The notes: generated from the sequence alone by a model not told the origin. A stretch of 64,000 nt of DNA from Desulfomicrobium escambiense DSM 10707 (GCF_000428825.1 NZ_AUAR01000014.1:61014-125013); one strand, 5' to 3'; numbered from the stretch's first letter, positions 45,501 to 53,762 are shown. Numbers and translations are program-made.

Positions 45501-45705
45501 GTTCCAGGGGCGTGGTGATGAACCCGCGCACCAGCTCCGCGCTGGCGCCGACGTAGGTCGTGGTCACGGTGACCATGGCGTTGTCGCTGCGCGGATACTG
45601 ACGGACCGTGAGGGTAAATACGGCCTGCAGCCCGGCGATGACGATCAGCAGGTTGACGACCAGGGCCAGGACGGGGCGGCGGATGAATATGTCGGTGAAT
45701 TTCAT
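42589..45705 (-). CDS. RND efflux pump, inner-membrane transporter (HAE1/AcrB family)
   Basis: 1038-residue proton-driven efflux transporter with the standard length and 12 helices. It starts MKFTDIFIRRPVLALVVNLLI. The proton-relay aspartates are in GLVVDDAIVVVENVE within helix 4, and helix 10-12 motifs (GLVSKNGILIVEFANQ, MTRLRPILMTTGATIAGH) are present. Likely drugs or organic solutes as substrate. Its fusion partner is encoded 43 bases upstream. No outer-membrane TolC-type gene is in the cluster, so a shared channel encoded elsewhere must be used. Confidence 0.96.
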   Translation of the reverse strand: MKFTDIFIRRPVLALVVNLLIVIAGLQAVFTLTVRQYPRSDNAMVTVTTTYVGASAELVRGFITTPLERAIAAADGIDYIQSQSTQNLSTINVRLKLNYDPIKALSEISAKVDQVRGDLPPDAEVPILNVESADSQFASAYLSFSSTDLEQNQITDYLMRVVQPRLSTLNGVQRADILGARTFAMRIWLKPDRMAALNVSPAAVRQALAANNYLSALGQTKGELVQINLTADTDLRSADEFRQLAIRSENGAVIRLGDIADVALGAEDYGSEVRFTGKTAVFIGVWPLPNANSIDVIRLVRAEMESIQESLPSGMEGRVAYDATEYINSAIHEVLKTLGDTLIIVVIIIFLFMGSFRAVAIPVIAIPLSLIGAVFLMQAFGFTVNLLTLLAVVLSVGLVVDDAIVVVENVERHLSQGESPLNAAILGARELIGPLIAMTITLAAVYAPIGLQGGLTGSLFREFAFTLAGAVTISGIVALTLSPVMSAKLLRPGMEEHGLAGRIARDFGKLRRFYGRLLDGTLNARPAVYVIWIVISVLSVPMFTMSATELSPTEDQGVIFGILDASADSTLDQTSAYAAAANRVFLSTPEAKFTFQVTFPSSGFSGLVVAPWEQRDRTAAEILPEVQAGLAAIPGIQMFPVTPPALPGGGDFPVEFVLASTAPQEEILDFARQLQMKAMQSGMFAFPPLIDVKIDQPQAELVVDRDKVAAMGLNLASVGGDIGAMLGGNFVNRFNIDGRSYKVIPQVQRIDRLTPDQLGNIHVTGPNGELVPLSAVATIKESTVARSLNRFQQLNAVKISGVAVRPLDEALRFLEDEAAGILPQGYVIDYTGDSRQLRTEGNKFLTAFGLAVVLIFLVLAAQFNSFRDPFVILAGSVPLAVFGALIFTFLKMPDPNVAFWTAGWTTTMNIYSQVGLVTLVGLVSKNGILIVEFANQLQKLGRSKREAVHEAAMTRLRPILMTTGATIAGHFPLTLVTGAGAAARNSIGLVLVGGIAIGTLFTLFIIPSIYMLVARDHSHDRENDEIGRDVKGGESLVG

Positions 45706-45748
45706 GGGTTGAGCCCGTGAAAGCGTTGTGCGTTCGAAGCGGCCGGCA

Positions 45749-46873
45749 TCAGGAGTTTTCCGGGGTCGGCGCGGTCTTGAATTCCGGGGCCAGGGTGTTG
45801 TCCACGACCACGGGCTGCCCGTTGCGGTACTTGAAGACGCCCGTGCTGACCACGGTCTGGCCGGGCTCGATCCCCTTGGTCACGGCCACGAAATCGCCGC
45901 GCCGCTCGCCGAGGGTCACGAACTGCTGGCGCAGTTTCAGGCCTTCGCTGCCGTTGCCCTCGGCCGCCTCGACCAGGAAGACCGAGGCCCCGTAGGCCGC
46001 AGAAAGCACGGCGGTGACGGGAACGGTGGTCACGACGCGCTCATCGGGCAGGGCCACTCCGACATTGACGAACATGCCCGGCCGCAAGGCCTGGCCGGGA
46101 TTGCCCAGCACCGCCTGCATGCGCACCGTGCGCGTGGAGCTGTCGGCCAGGGGCTCGATGGCCGTGAGCCGCCCTTCCAGGGTTTTGCCGGGCACGGCGT
46201 CGGAGGTCACGCGGACCGTGACGCCGGGGTGCACCTGCGCGACCTGCTGCTGAGGCAGCACGAACTCGACGTGCACGGTGTCGAGGTGCTGCAGGCTGGC
46301 GATGACGTCGCTGTCGCCCAGGATCTGACCGAGGTTGACCTGGCGGATGCCCAGGGTCCCGGCAAAGGGGGCGCGAATGGTCTTCTTGGCGATGACGGCC
46401 CGCAGGGCGTCCATCTCGGCCAGGAGCTGCCGGTGCGTAGCCAGGGCGGTGTCGTACTCGGCCTTGGCCGTGGTGCGTTGGGCCAACAGGGATTCCATGC
46501 GCTTCAGGTTGACGCGGGCCAGGTTCTCGCTGGCCTCGAGGGCGCGCAGCTGCGCAGCCTCCTGCGACACGTCCAGCTGCACCAGGGCGTCCCCGGCAGA
46601 CACGCGGTCGCCCGAGTCGAAGAGAATGCGCACGACCTTGCCCGGAATCTCGGCGGTCAGGGTCACACCCTGCACTGCCGTGACCGACCCGACGGCGGTC
46701 AGCACCGTCTCCCACGAAGCCGACGTGGCGTTGACGGCCGAGACCACTGCGGGAGGCATGACCATGGACTTGCCCTGGTCGATCATTTTTTTGATCTGCA
46801 GGGCCTTGATGCCGGCAAGCCCGCCGGCCACGGCTGCGACAAGGAGAAGGGCGAGGAGAATTTTTCTGATCAT
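45749..46873 (-). CDS. RND efflux periplasmic adaptor (membrane fusion protein)
   Basis: 374-residue adaptor bridging the RND pump and the outer-membrane channel. N-terminal anchor helix (MIRKILLALLLVAAVAGGLAG), split lipoyl/barrel-sandwich halves (VTLTAEIPGKVVRILFDSGDRVSAGDALVQLD-type and IRAPFAGTLGIRQVNLGQ), an alpha-hairpin (about 110-160) and a beta-barrel. There is no lipobox Cys, so it is anchored by the uncleaved helix. The ATG at 46873 is preferred to the longer start at 46918. First gene of a four-gene minus-strand operon. Confidence 0.93.
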   Translation of the reverse strand: MIRKILLALLLVAAVAGGLAGIKALQIKKMIDQGKSMVMPPAVVSAVNATSASWETVLTAVGSVTAVQGVTLTAEIPGKVVRILFDSGDRVSAGDALVQLDVSQEAAQLRALEASENLARVNLKRMESLLAQRTTAKAEYDTALATHRQLLAEMDALRAVIAKKTIRAPFAGTLGIRQVNLGQILGDSDVIASLQHLDTVHVEFVLPQQQVAQVHPGVTVRVTSDAVPGKTLEGRLTAIEPLADSSTRTVRMQAVLGNPGQALRPGMFVNVGVALPDERVVTTVPVTAVLSAAYGASVFLVEAAEGNGSEGLKLRQQFVTLGERRGDFVAVTKGIEPGQTVVSTGVFKYRNGQPVVVDNTLAPEFKTAPTPENS

Positions 46874-47133
46874 GGCAATCCGATGCTTGGGTTTATGCAA
46901 TCCGCCCATGGCGGCCAATGCACGCTCCTACATGCAAACCTGTTCGCTCGTAAAGAACCCTTGGCAGGTCGCAACAGAAAAAACTCCCTGCAAATACGCA
47001 GGCCCGCGGCGGCACGTGCATCGGAACCTGCACCCGAAATGCAACCGGCATTGACATTTCCCGCACGTGAGGGAACGCTCGACCTAAGATCGACGGTCCC
47101 GGCGTCGGCCGCAACCATCTTCCGGAGGCACGC

Positions 47134-47646
47134 ATGAAAAAACTCGTCGCTTTGCTCGCCCTGCTGGTCGGCGGCTGCGTCACCCTGCCCGAGAACGTGC
47201 GCCCCGTCAGCGACTTCCGCCTGGAGCGCTATCTCGGCACCTGGTACGAAATCGCCAGGCTGGACCACCCCTTCGAACGCGGCCTGAGCCATGTCACGGC
47301 GCAGTACAGCCTGCGCGAAGACGGCGGCGTGCGCGTCGTCAACCGCGGTTATTCCGCCAGGGACGAAAAATGGAAACAGGCCGAGGGCCGGGCCTATTTC
47401 GTAGACGACCCGCAGACGGGATTCCTCAAGGTCTCCTTTTTCGGCCCATTTTACGGCTCCTATGTGGTCTTCGAACTCGACTACGCAAACTACGCCTATG
47501 CCGTGGTCAGCGGGCCGGACACATCCTACCTCTGGATTCTGGCGCGCGAGCCGTTCATGGACGAGACCCTGAGGAAGGAACTCGTGGCCAAGGCCGCTGA
47601 GCGCGGCTTCAAGACGGAAGGGCTCATCTTCGTCGAACACGAATGA
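47134..47646 (+). CDS. blc: Outer-membrane lipoprotein lipocalin
   Basis: 170-residue bacterial lipocalin. A lipoprotein signal ends in LVGGC (lipid-modified Cys15). Lipocalin motif 1 is YLGTWYEIARLDHPFERG, and the SYVVFELDYANYAYAVVSGP strand pair plus C-terminal amphipathic region match Blc. It is thought to bind lysophospholipids at the outer membrane under stress. GGAGG precedes the ATG. A short inverted repeat (TTCCC-N8-GGGAA, 47058-47075) lies upstream. Confidence 0.93.
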   Translation: MKKLVALLALLVGGCVTLPENVRPVSDFRLERYLGTWYEIARLDHPFERGLSHVTAQYSLREDGGVRVVNRGYSARDEKWKQAEGRAYFVDDPQTGFLKVSFFGPFYGSYVVFELDYANYAYAVVSGPDTSYLWILAREPFMDETLRKELVAKAAERGFKTEGLIFVEHE

Positions 47647-47963
47647 TCGCGGCGCAGGGCCGCGACCGCTCCCGGAGGTGAAACCGCGCCCGCGCAGACG
47701 GCATGTCCGGGCAGGACGCAACGGAACGGCCGCCTTTCCGAAAGACGCGCCGGCACCGTTTCGCAGGCCGCATCTCTTCGTTTGATTTTCGTTCGCCATC
47801 CTCGCCATTCATGCACGCGTTCCACGCGCCCCAACGCCGCCACGACCGCGAAATTCCGGCGCACTGCAAAAATCTCTGGCCCTCCAAGGGGCAAAACGCA
47901 TATCGTTTCCGCAATGACAGGCCGCCCGCACGGCCGGCCTGCCGGGAATCAGGAGCGCGGAAC
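47647..47963. other. 317-bp gap between lipocalin and PAS protein genes
   Basis: It begins with a hairpin that may end the lipocalin transcript: TCGCGGC (47647-47653) pairs with GCCGCGA (47659-47665). The rest shows no gene that I can support. An in-frame extension of the PAS gene back to 47703 is open, but its translation is Arg/Pro-rich and unlike a domain. Confidence 0.5.
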
Positions 47964-49505
47964 ATGAACGGATCTTGCTTCGAAGACGCCAACCTGCTGA
48001 ACGTCTGCCGGGAAAGCATCGACTACCAGGGCATCGTCCGGCACATCAACGACGGCGTGCTCATCCTGCGTGAAGGCAACATCGTCTTCACCAACGGCGC
48101 CTTCTGCGAAATCATTGGCACGGACTTCACGGGCCTCATGGGCAAGCCCCTGGCAGACCTGGTCATACCCGAGGACCGGGACCGGGTGGCCCGCCATTGC
48201 GTGGACAAGCTCTACACCCCGGAGCTCCCGAACCGCATCGAGTTCTCCATCTCCCGGCCTGGAGAGGACGCCACCGTGGAAATGAAGCTGACGGTCATCG
48301 ACTGCGGCGGCGCACCGGCCATCCTGGCAGCCATCACCGACATCACCGAGCGCCGCAGGACCCGCATCGAACTGCAGCGCGTCAAGGACCGCCTGGAAAG
48401 CATCCTGCACGCCATGAACGACGTGGTGGTCTCCCTTTCGCCTACGGACCATTCCATCCTGGCCATCAACCCCGCGGCCGAAGCGCTCTACGGAATCCCC
48501 CGCCGCGCCTTCAACGCCGGGGCCACGCAACTCATGCACTTCGTGCACCCCGAAGACAGGGCGCAGGTCCGCAACTTCTACAACTCCATGGAGGACGACG
48601 AGTTCGGCGAGATGCAGTACCGCATCATCAGCACCAACGGCCGCATCAAGTGGGTCCACGACGAGGCCCACCTGGTCTACTGCACGGCCCGCTCGGTGCG
48701 GCGCATCGACCACGTCATCCGCGACATCACCGACCAGAAAGAGGCCCTGGACGCCCTGAAACGCAGCGAGGAAAAATACCGGGATTTCTTCCAAGGCACC
48801 AAGGACATGGCCTATTCCGTGACGCCCGAAGGGAATTTCCTCGACATCAACGACGCCGGCGTCCAGATGCTCGGTTTCGCCTGCCGTGAGGAGGCCCTGG
48901 CCGCGAACCTCAAGGACTTCTACGAGGACCTGTCCGAGCGGGCCGGCCTCCTGGCCCAGATCAACGAACAGGGCTTCGTCGCGGACCGGCATGTCCGCTT
49001 CCGCCTCAAGGACGGCCGCGCCGTCGAAGTGGCCATCACGGCCCGGGCCAAGACCGACGATTCCGGATACCTGGTGTCCTACGAGGGCATCGTGCACAAC
49101 ATCACCCAGGCCATGGAGGACCAGCGCAACCGGGTGCTGCGCAACGCCGCCGGGGGCATGTGCCACTATCTGAACACCCACCTCATGCATATCGTCAACG
49201 CCAAGGAAGGCATCCTGGAGGAAATCGAGTCCCTGGAGACCGTCGCGCGCGACACCCTGTCCGAGGGCACCGCCCAGACGTGGGAGGGCGCCTGTGCGGC
49301 CCTGCGCGCCTACTGCCAGGGGCTGGAGCAGGCCTACACCAAGATCACGGCCGTGACCAAGGCCTTCAACTCCGCCTTTCTGACCTACCGGGAGGAGGCA
49401 TACCTGGACAGGGCCATCCTCGACATCTTCAACTCCTGCCTGGGAGACCCCTTGGAATGCGCCACGCCGCCGGAGACCAAACCGGACGCAGGAGGGGGCT
49501 CCTGA
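47964..49505 (+). CDS. Triple PAS domain protein without a kinase ATPase domain
   Basis: 513-residue cytoplasmic signalling protein. PAS domains lie at about 25-128, 145-257 and 270-383; the first two end in the usual DITERRR/DITDQKE junction and the third in HNITQAM. After the third comes a helical region with AAGGMCHYLNTHLMHI, where His401 sits as in a histidine-kinase H box. The protein stops about 110 residues later, with no N, G1 or G2 box. It may be a phosphotransfer partner or a sensor fragment. Ribosome site CAGGAG. The cardiolipin synthase gene follows 42 bases later. Confidence 0.85.
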   Translation: MNGSCFEDANLLNVCRESIDYQGIVRHINDGVLILREGNIVFTNGAFCEIIGTDFTGLMGKPLADLVIPEDRDRVARHCVDKLYTPELPNRIEFSISRPGEDATVEMKLTVIDCGGAPAILAAITDITERRRTRIELQRVKDRLESILHAMNDVVVSLSPTDHSILAINPAAEALYGIPRRAFNAGATQLMHFVHPEDRAQVRNFYNSMEDDEFGEMQYRIISTNGRIKWVHDEAHLVYCTARSVRRIDHVIRDITDQKEALDALKRSEEKYRDFFQGTKDMAYSVTPEGNFLDINDAGVQMLGFACREEALAANLKDFYEDLSERAGLLAQINEQGFVADRHVRFRLKDGRAVEVAITARAKTDDSGYLVSYEGIVHNITQAMEDQRNRVLRNAAGGMCHYLNTHLMHIVNAKEGILEEIESLETVARDTLSEGTAQTWEGACAALRAYCQGLEQAYTKITAVTKAFNSAFLTYREEAYLDRAILDIFNSCLGDPLECATPPETKPDAGGGS

Positions 49506-49547
49506 TGCCTGATGGCGGGCCGAACCCTGGACGAGTGTGGTGAGCAC

Positions 49548-50975
49548 ATGGCCGTGCTGAACTGGATCGGGCTCGCCCTGCTGGCCGTCCTTGCCCTGGG
49601 CGCCGCCGGCCACGCCCTGCTGAACAAGAGCGACTCCCGCTCGGCCCTGGGCTGGGTCGGGGTCTGTCTGACCTTCCCCTTGGCCGGGCCCATTCTGTAC
49701 ATCCTCTTCGGGGTGAACCGCGTGCGCCGCAGCGCCTCGCGCATGCGTCGCGAGATCGACGCCCTTGCGGGCGAAAGGCACTCCCCGTCAGCCCTAAGCT
49801 GCGCCGTGGTCAACCCGACCGTCCTGTTCCGGTCGTTTCAGCGTCTGGAGCGTGTGGGCCGCAACGTTCTGGAGACGGAACTGACGGGCGGCAACTGCGT
49901 GGAGCCCCTCGTCAACGGCGACGAGGCGTATCCGCTCATGCTCCAGGCCATCGAAACATCCGAACAAAGCGTCTACCTCACGACCTATATCCTCGACACG
50001 GACGCCACCGGCCGCGCCTTCATCGACGCCCTGGCGCGGGCCGCGGCCCGCGGGGTCGAGGTGCGCGTCCTCATCGACGGTGTGGGCGAAAAATACTCCT
50101 GGCCCCTGGCTTCACGCCTGCTGCGCCAGAAAGGGGTCGCCACGGCCCTGTTCATCCCCCCGGCCCTCATCCCGCCGAACCTGCACATGAACATGCGCAA
50201 CCACCGCAAAATCCTGGTGGTCGACGGCATTCTGGCCTTCACGGGCGGCATGAACATAAGCCAAAAACACGTGCTGGGGTCCAAGCCCCTCTGGCCGGTG
50301 ACGGACGTGCACTTCATCGTCCGCGGCCCCGTCGTTTCGCAGTTGCAGGACACGTTCGTCGACGACTGGCTTTTCACCACCCGGGAGCGCATCCACCCGC
50401 CCGTGCTGGCCACGGAACCCGCTGGCGACTGCCTCTGCCGGACCGTGATCGACGGGCCGAACCTGCATGAGGACAATCTCAAGACCCTGATCACGGGCAT
50501 CGTTTCGGCGGCCGAATTCTCGATCAAGATCATGACCCCCTACTTCCTGCCGCCCGGCACGTTCCTGAGCTCCCTGCAATCGGCCAGGCTCAGGGGCGTG
50601 AACGTCGAGGTCATCCTGCCGGCCCGCAACAACCTGCCCTTCGTGCACTGGGCCACGAACCACATCCTGGAGGAACTGCTGCGCTCGGGCATCAAGGTGT
50701 CCTTTCAGCCGGCCCCCTTCTGCCACACGAAGCTCATGCTCGTGGACGACTGCTACGTGCACCTCGGCTCGGCCAACATGGACAATCGCAGTCTGCGCCT
50801 CAATTTCGAACTGACCCTCGAAGTCCTGGACCGGCATCTGACCGAGCGCCTGACCCGGCACTTCGATGCGGTCATGGCCGCAAGCCGCCCCGTGACTCGG
50901 CAGGAGCTCCAAGGTCGGCCGCTGCCCGCGCGCCTGCGCGACGCCTTTTTCTGGCTCTTCTCGCCCTACCTCTGA
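49548..50975 (+). CDS. cls: Cardiolipin synthase (phospholipase D superfamily)
   Basis: 475-residue inner-membrane enzyme making cardiolipin from phosphatidylglycerol. Two N-terminal helices (about 3-22 and 33-56) precede two PLD domains. HKD motif 1 has His219, Lys221 and Asp226 (NHRKILVVDG); motif 2 has His393, Lys395 and Asp400 (CHTKLMLVDD). Length and the ending FSPYL match ClsA-type enzymes. The ATG at 49548 is favoured by the hydrophobic start; an in-frame ATG at 49512 is possible. Confidence 0.94.
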   Translation: MAVLNWIGLALLAVLALGAAGHALLNKSDSRSALGWVGVCLTFPLAGPILYILFGVNRVRRSASRMRREIDALAGERHSPSALSCAVVNPTVLFRSFQRLERVGRNVLETELTGGNCVEPLVNGDEAYPLMLQAIETSEQSVYLTTYILDTDATGRAFIDALARAAARGVEVRVLIDGVGEKYSWPLASRLLRQKGVATALFIPPALIPPNLHMNMRNHRKILVVDGILAFTGGMNISQKHVLGSKPLWPVTDVHFIVRGPVVSQLQDTFVDDWLFTTRERIHPPVLATEPAGDCLCRTVIDGPNLHEDNLKTLITGIVSAAEFSIKIMTPYFLPPGTFLSSLQSARLRGVNVEVILPARNNLPFVHWATNHILEELLRSGIKVSFQPAPFCHTKLMLVDDCYVHLGSANMDNRSLRLNFELTLEVLDRHLTERLTRHFDAVMAASRPVTRQELQGRPLPARLRDAFFWLFSPYL

Positions 50976-51079
50976 CCGGAGACCTCGCGCCCGCAATCGA
51001 TTTGACTTTGACGGGCCAGCCCCGACACCGTATGCAGAAAGACACCCCATATCAGCCCATGATCACAAGGAGGACCGCC

Positions 51080-51298
51080 GTGAGCAAGGAATTCACCGTT
51101 TCCGCGACCTGCCCCAGCTGCGGGCACCGCACCGAAGCGATTCACACCGAGGACGCCATGCGCGAAGCCTTCGGCAACGACGCGACCATCCGCGTGCTCT
51201 GCCCCCACTGCCAGGCGAGCTTTGAAATGCCCATGGGACTGGCCTGCGCCGACTGGGACGACTACTGCAGCGAAATCCCCCTGCCCGCCGACGTCTAG
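51080..51298 (+). CDS. Small zinc-ribbon-like protein
   Basis: 72-residue protein with two CXXC knuckles (Cys11/Cys14 and Cys41/Cys44), the pattern of a zinc ribbon or rubredoxin-like fold. Family not recognised. The start is a GTG at 51080 preceded by an ideal AAGGAGG (51067-51073); an upstream extension to 51002 lacks such a site. A second Cys-rich gene follows 23 bases later, so they may be co-transcribed. Confidence 0.72.
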   Translation: MSKEFTVSATCPSCGHRTEAIHTEDAMREAFGNDATIRVLCPHCQASFEMPMGLACADWDDYCSEIPLPADV

Positions 51299-51321
51299 AA
51301 CCTGAACCAGAGCTGAATCGC

Positions 51322-51669
51322 ATGATCTTCGTCGCCACAAAATGCTCCCAATGCCCCTTCCTGACCCTCGTCGACGGGAAGCGCGCCTGCAACATCGCCT
51401 CGCCCGCACAGCGGCCCATACCCGACGGGGACGACCGCCCCGCCTGGTGCGGACTGCGCTCGGGCCAGAAAAACGTCCGGGACTTCGCCGGCGCCCAGAC
51501 CTTCATGGTCGTGACGGCCTGCGACGAGTGTCCGTTCCTGAGCCTGGTGGAGGGGCGGCGCGTCTGCAATGTCGGCCCGCCGAGCCGGCGTCCCATCCCC
51601 GACGAGGACGATCGTCCGTCCTGGTGCAGGATGCGCAAGGAGCAGATAATTGTCAGGGATTTCAAATAG
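51322..51669 (+). CDS. Cys-rich protein with an internal tandem duplication
   Basis: 115-residue soluble protein built from two copies of one module (about 2-55 and 61-114, offset 59). Each has four cysteines in identical spacing, CXXC-X11-C-X19-C: Cys8/11/23/43 and Cys67/70/82/102. Shared segments are CPFLTLVDGKRACN versus CPFLSLVEGRRVCN, then RPIPDGDDRPAWC versus RPIPDEDDRPSWC, ending VRDF. The four-Cys sets suggest one metal or Fe-S site per module (inference). I recognise no known family. It lies between a small zinc-ribbon gene and dsrC. Confidence 0.75.
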   Translation: MIFVATKCSQCPFLTLVDGKRACNIASPAQRPIPDGDDRPAWCGLRSGQKNVRDFAGAQTFMVVTACDECPFLSLVEGRRVCNVGPPSRRPIPDEDDRPSWCRMRKEQIIVRDFK

Positions 51670-51771
51670 GAAGGCTGCAGGGAGATCCGCTTCTTTCCTG
51701 TTGAAGTGTCGCCCCCTATCTGCTAGACAGAGAAACATTGTCGACTTGCAGGGTGAAGACGGTATGTCCAA

Positions 51772-51800
51772 TTGACAAACACCCCCCTTCACCATAGGGA
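51772..51800 (+). promoter_or_regulatory. Weak candidate promoter of dsrC
   Basis: TTGACA (51772-51777) is a perfect -35. A 17-base spacer leads to TAGGGA (51795-51800), a poor -10. It lies about 68 bases before the dsrC start in a gap otherwise free of genes. Confidence 0.35.
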
Positions 51801-51867
51801 GAGCCTTTGCAAACTCTTTTTCCGGAAGGAAAAATTTTGAGGAACAACATCTAAGGAGGATTTGAGC

Positions 51868-52185
51868 ATGGCAACAATTGAATTCCAGGGTAAATCTTTC
51901 GAAATCGACGAAGACGGTTTCCTGCTGAAGTTCGAAGACTGGTCCCCCGAGTGGGTCGAGTACGTCAAGGACAGCGAAGGCATCGCCGAGATCACCGAAG
52001 CTCATCAGCAGATCCTGGACTTCCTGCAGGACTACTACAAGAAGAACGGCATCGCCCCGATGGTCCGCATTCTTTCCAAGTCCACCGGCTACAAGCTGAA
52101 GCAGATCTACGAACTGTTCCCCTCCGGCCCCGGCAAAGGCGCCTGCAAGATGGCCGGCCTGCCCAAGCCCACCGGCTGCGTGTAG
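51868..52185 (+). CDS. dsrC: DsrC, sulfur carrier of dissimilatory sulfite reductase
   Basis: 105-residue DsrC/TusE-family protein. It is the co-substrate of DsrAB that receives sulfite-derived sulfur as a trisulfide between its two C-terminal cysteines, later reduced by DsrMKJOP. Both catalytic cysteines are present on the flexible arm, Cys93 (GACKMAGLP) and the penultimate Cys104, eleven residues apart as in true DsrC. Very strong AAGGAGGA ribosome site. It stands apart from dsrAB, as is usual in Desulfovibrio, and has its own terminator. It marks the organism as a dissimilatory sulfite reducer. Confidence 0.97.
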   Translation: MATIEFQGKSFEIDEDGFLLKFEDWSPEWVEYVKDSEGIAEITEAHQQILDFLQDYYKKNGIAPMVRILSKSTGYKLKQIYELFPSGPGKGACKMAGLPKPTGCV

Positions 52186-52200
52186 TTCGATCTTTTTCCG

Positions 52201-52235
52201 AAAAAAAAAACCCTGCTCACGCAGGGTTTTTTTTT
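52201..52235. terminator. Bidirectional intrinsic terminator after dsrC
   Basis: ACCCTGC (52210-52216) pairs with GCAGGGT (52221-52227) around TCAC, flanked by a run of A on the left and nine T on the right. It can stop dsrC and the convergent malQ transcript. Confidence 0.9.
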
Positions 52236-52253
52236 GCCGTCCGCGCGGTCCCC

Positions 52254-53762
52254 TCAGTCGGGAATCCGGCCGTAGATGTCGGCCAGCCTACGCATCCGGC
52301 TGGCGAGCGATGCCGTCATCGCCCCGTCCTCCGCCCTCCAGCCCCAGTTCCCTCCGGCCACGCCCGGCATGTTCATGCGCCCCTCCTCGCCCAGTCCTAG
52401 ATAGTCCTGCATGGGGATGACGCACAGCCTGGCCACGCTGCCCAGCGCCATGCGGATCAGGACGTCCGCCGCCTGGTCCTCGCGCACCTCGCGCCCGGCG
52501 TAGGCCGACAGGCGTGCGCGACCAGCCTCGTCCAGCTCCCGGGCGAACCAGCCGCGCGAGGTGTTGTTGTCATGGGTGCCGGTGTAGACCGCGCAATTCG
52601 ACACGACGTTGTGGGGGATGTAGGCGTTCTTGCCCATGTCCGGGGAGAAGGCGAACTGCAGGATCTTCATGCCCGGGAAACCGAACTCGTCCATGAGTTC
52701 CGTCACGTCCGCAGTGATGACGCCGAGATCCTCGGCCAGCAGGGACAGGCCGGGAATGCTGCCGACAAGCTCGGTGAAAAGCCGCCGTCCCGGCCCCGGA
52801 ATCCAAAGCCCGTTCTCGGCAGTCGGTTCGCAGGCCGGGACCTGCCAGAAGCCGCAGAACCCCCGGAAATGGTCAAGCCGGACCATGTCGAACCGCCGGC
52901 TCTCGTGAGCGAGCCGGCTGCGCCACCATCCGAACCCGTCCTTCTCGTGCCGCTCCCAGGCGTAGATGGGGTTGCCCCACATCTGCCCCGTCTCGGAGAA
53001 ATAGTCCGGCGGAGCGCCCGCACAGAAAACGGGCAGGCCCTGATCATCGAGTTCGAACAACTCGCGGTGCGACCACACGTCGCAGCTGTCGAGGCTGACG
53101 TAGATGGGCGTGTCGCCGATGATGGCCACGCCCCTGGACGCCGCGTACTCGTGCAGGTTCCTCCAGTGCAGGGAAAAGAGGAACTGCAGGTACCTTTCCC
53201 GCAGAATGTCGTAGCCGAGCCGCTGGCGGGCCCGCTCCAGGTCGGCCGGACGGCGCAGGCGCAAGCCCTCTCCCCAGCGATACCACGGCGCCCCGCCGTG
53301 TTCGCGCTTGAGGGCCGTGAACAGACAGTAGTCGTCAAGCCAGAAGGCCTCGGCCCGACAAAATCGTTCGAACACCGCATCGCTCCGCAGGCGGGGAAAG
53401 ACGTTGTCGAAAACGTGTTCGAGGAGCCTGCTCCGCCAGGACGCGGCCACCGCGTAGTCAACCCGGCCCGTGGGGAACGAGGGCTCCCGGTCCAACTCCG
53501 CCTGGCGCAGCAGACCCTGCCGCACGAGCATGTCCGGGCTGATGAACAGCGTGTTGCCCGCGAAAGCCGAATAGCTGCTGTACGGCGAATTGCCGGCGCC
53601 GGCGTTGATGGGCGTCAGGGGCAGCATCTGCCACAGGCTCTGGCCCGCGTCGGCCAGAAAATCGACGAAGGCGTGGGCTTGGGGGCCGAAATCCCCCAGA
53701 CCGTGACGGCACGGCAGGGACGTCACGTGCATGAGCACGCCGCAACGGCGCTGCGCGTTCAT
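52254..53762 (-). CDS. malQ: 4-alpha-glucanotransferase (amylomaltase, GH77)
   Basis: 502-residue cytoplasmic enzyme that transfers alpha-1,4-glucan segments in glycogen or maltodextrin metabolism. GH77 marks are the N-terminal LTSLPCRHGLGDFG, the YSAFAGNTLFISPD loop, GDTPIYVSLDSCDVW, FDMVRLDHFRGF with the catalytic Asp, LLAEDLGVIT with the acid Glu, and YTGTHDNNTSRGWF. The start overlaps the glgB stop by four bases, showing a coupled glycogen operon. Longer in-frame starts run inside glgB and were rejected. Confidence 0.95.
   Translation of the reverse strand: MNAQRRCGVLMHVTSLPCRHGLGDFGPQAHAFVDFLADAGQSLWQMLPLTPINAGAGNSPYSSYSAFAGNTLFISPDMLVRQGLLRQAELDREPSFPTGRVDYAVAASWRSRLLEHVFDNVFPRLRSDAVFERFCRAEAFWLDDYCLFTALKREHGGAPWYRWGEGLRLRRPADLERARQRLGYDILRERYLQFLFSLHWRNLHEYAASRGVAIIGDTPIYVSLDSCDVWSHRELFELDDQGLPVFCAGAPPDYFSETGQMWGNPIYAWERHEKDGFGWWRSRLAHESRRFDMVRLDHFRGFCGFWQVPACEPTAENGLWIPGPGRRLFTELVGSIPGLSLLAEDLGVITADVTELMDEFGFPGMKILQFAFSPDMGKNAYIPHNVVSNCAVYTGTHDNNTSRGWFARELDEAGRARLSAYAGREVREDQAADVLIRMALGSVARLCVIPMQDYLGLGEEGRMNMPGVAGGNWGWRAEDGAMTASLASRMRRLADIYGRIPD

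Noticed and set aside
42559..45720. 1053-residue plus-strand open frame opposite the RND pump
   Set aside because: Antisense shadow rich in Gly, Asp, Gln and His; the minus-strand RND protein is full length with all motifs.
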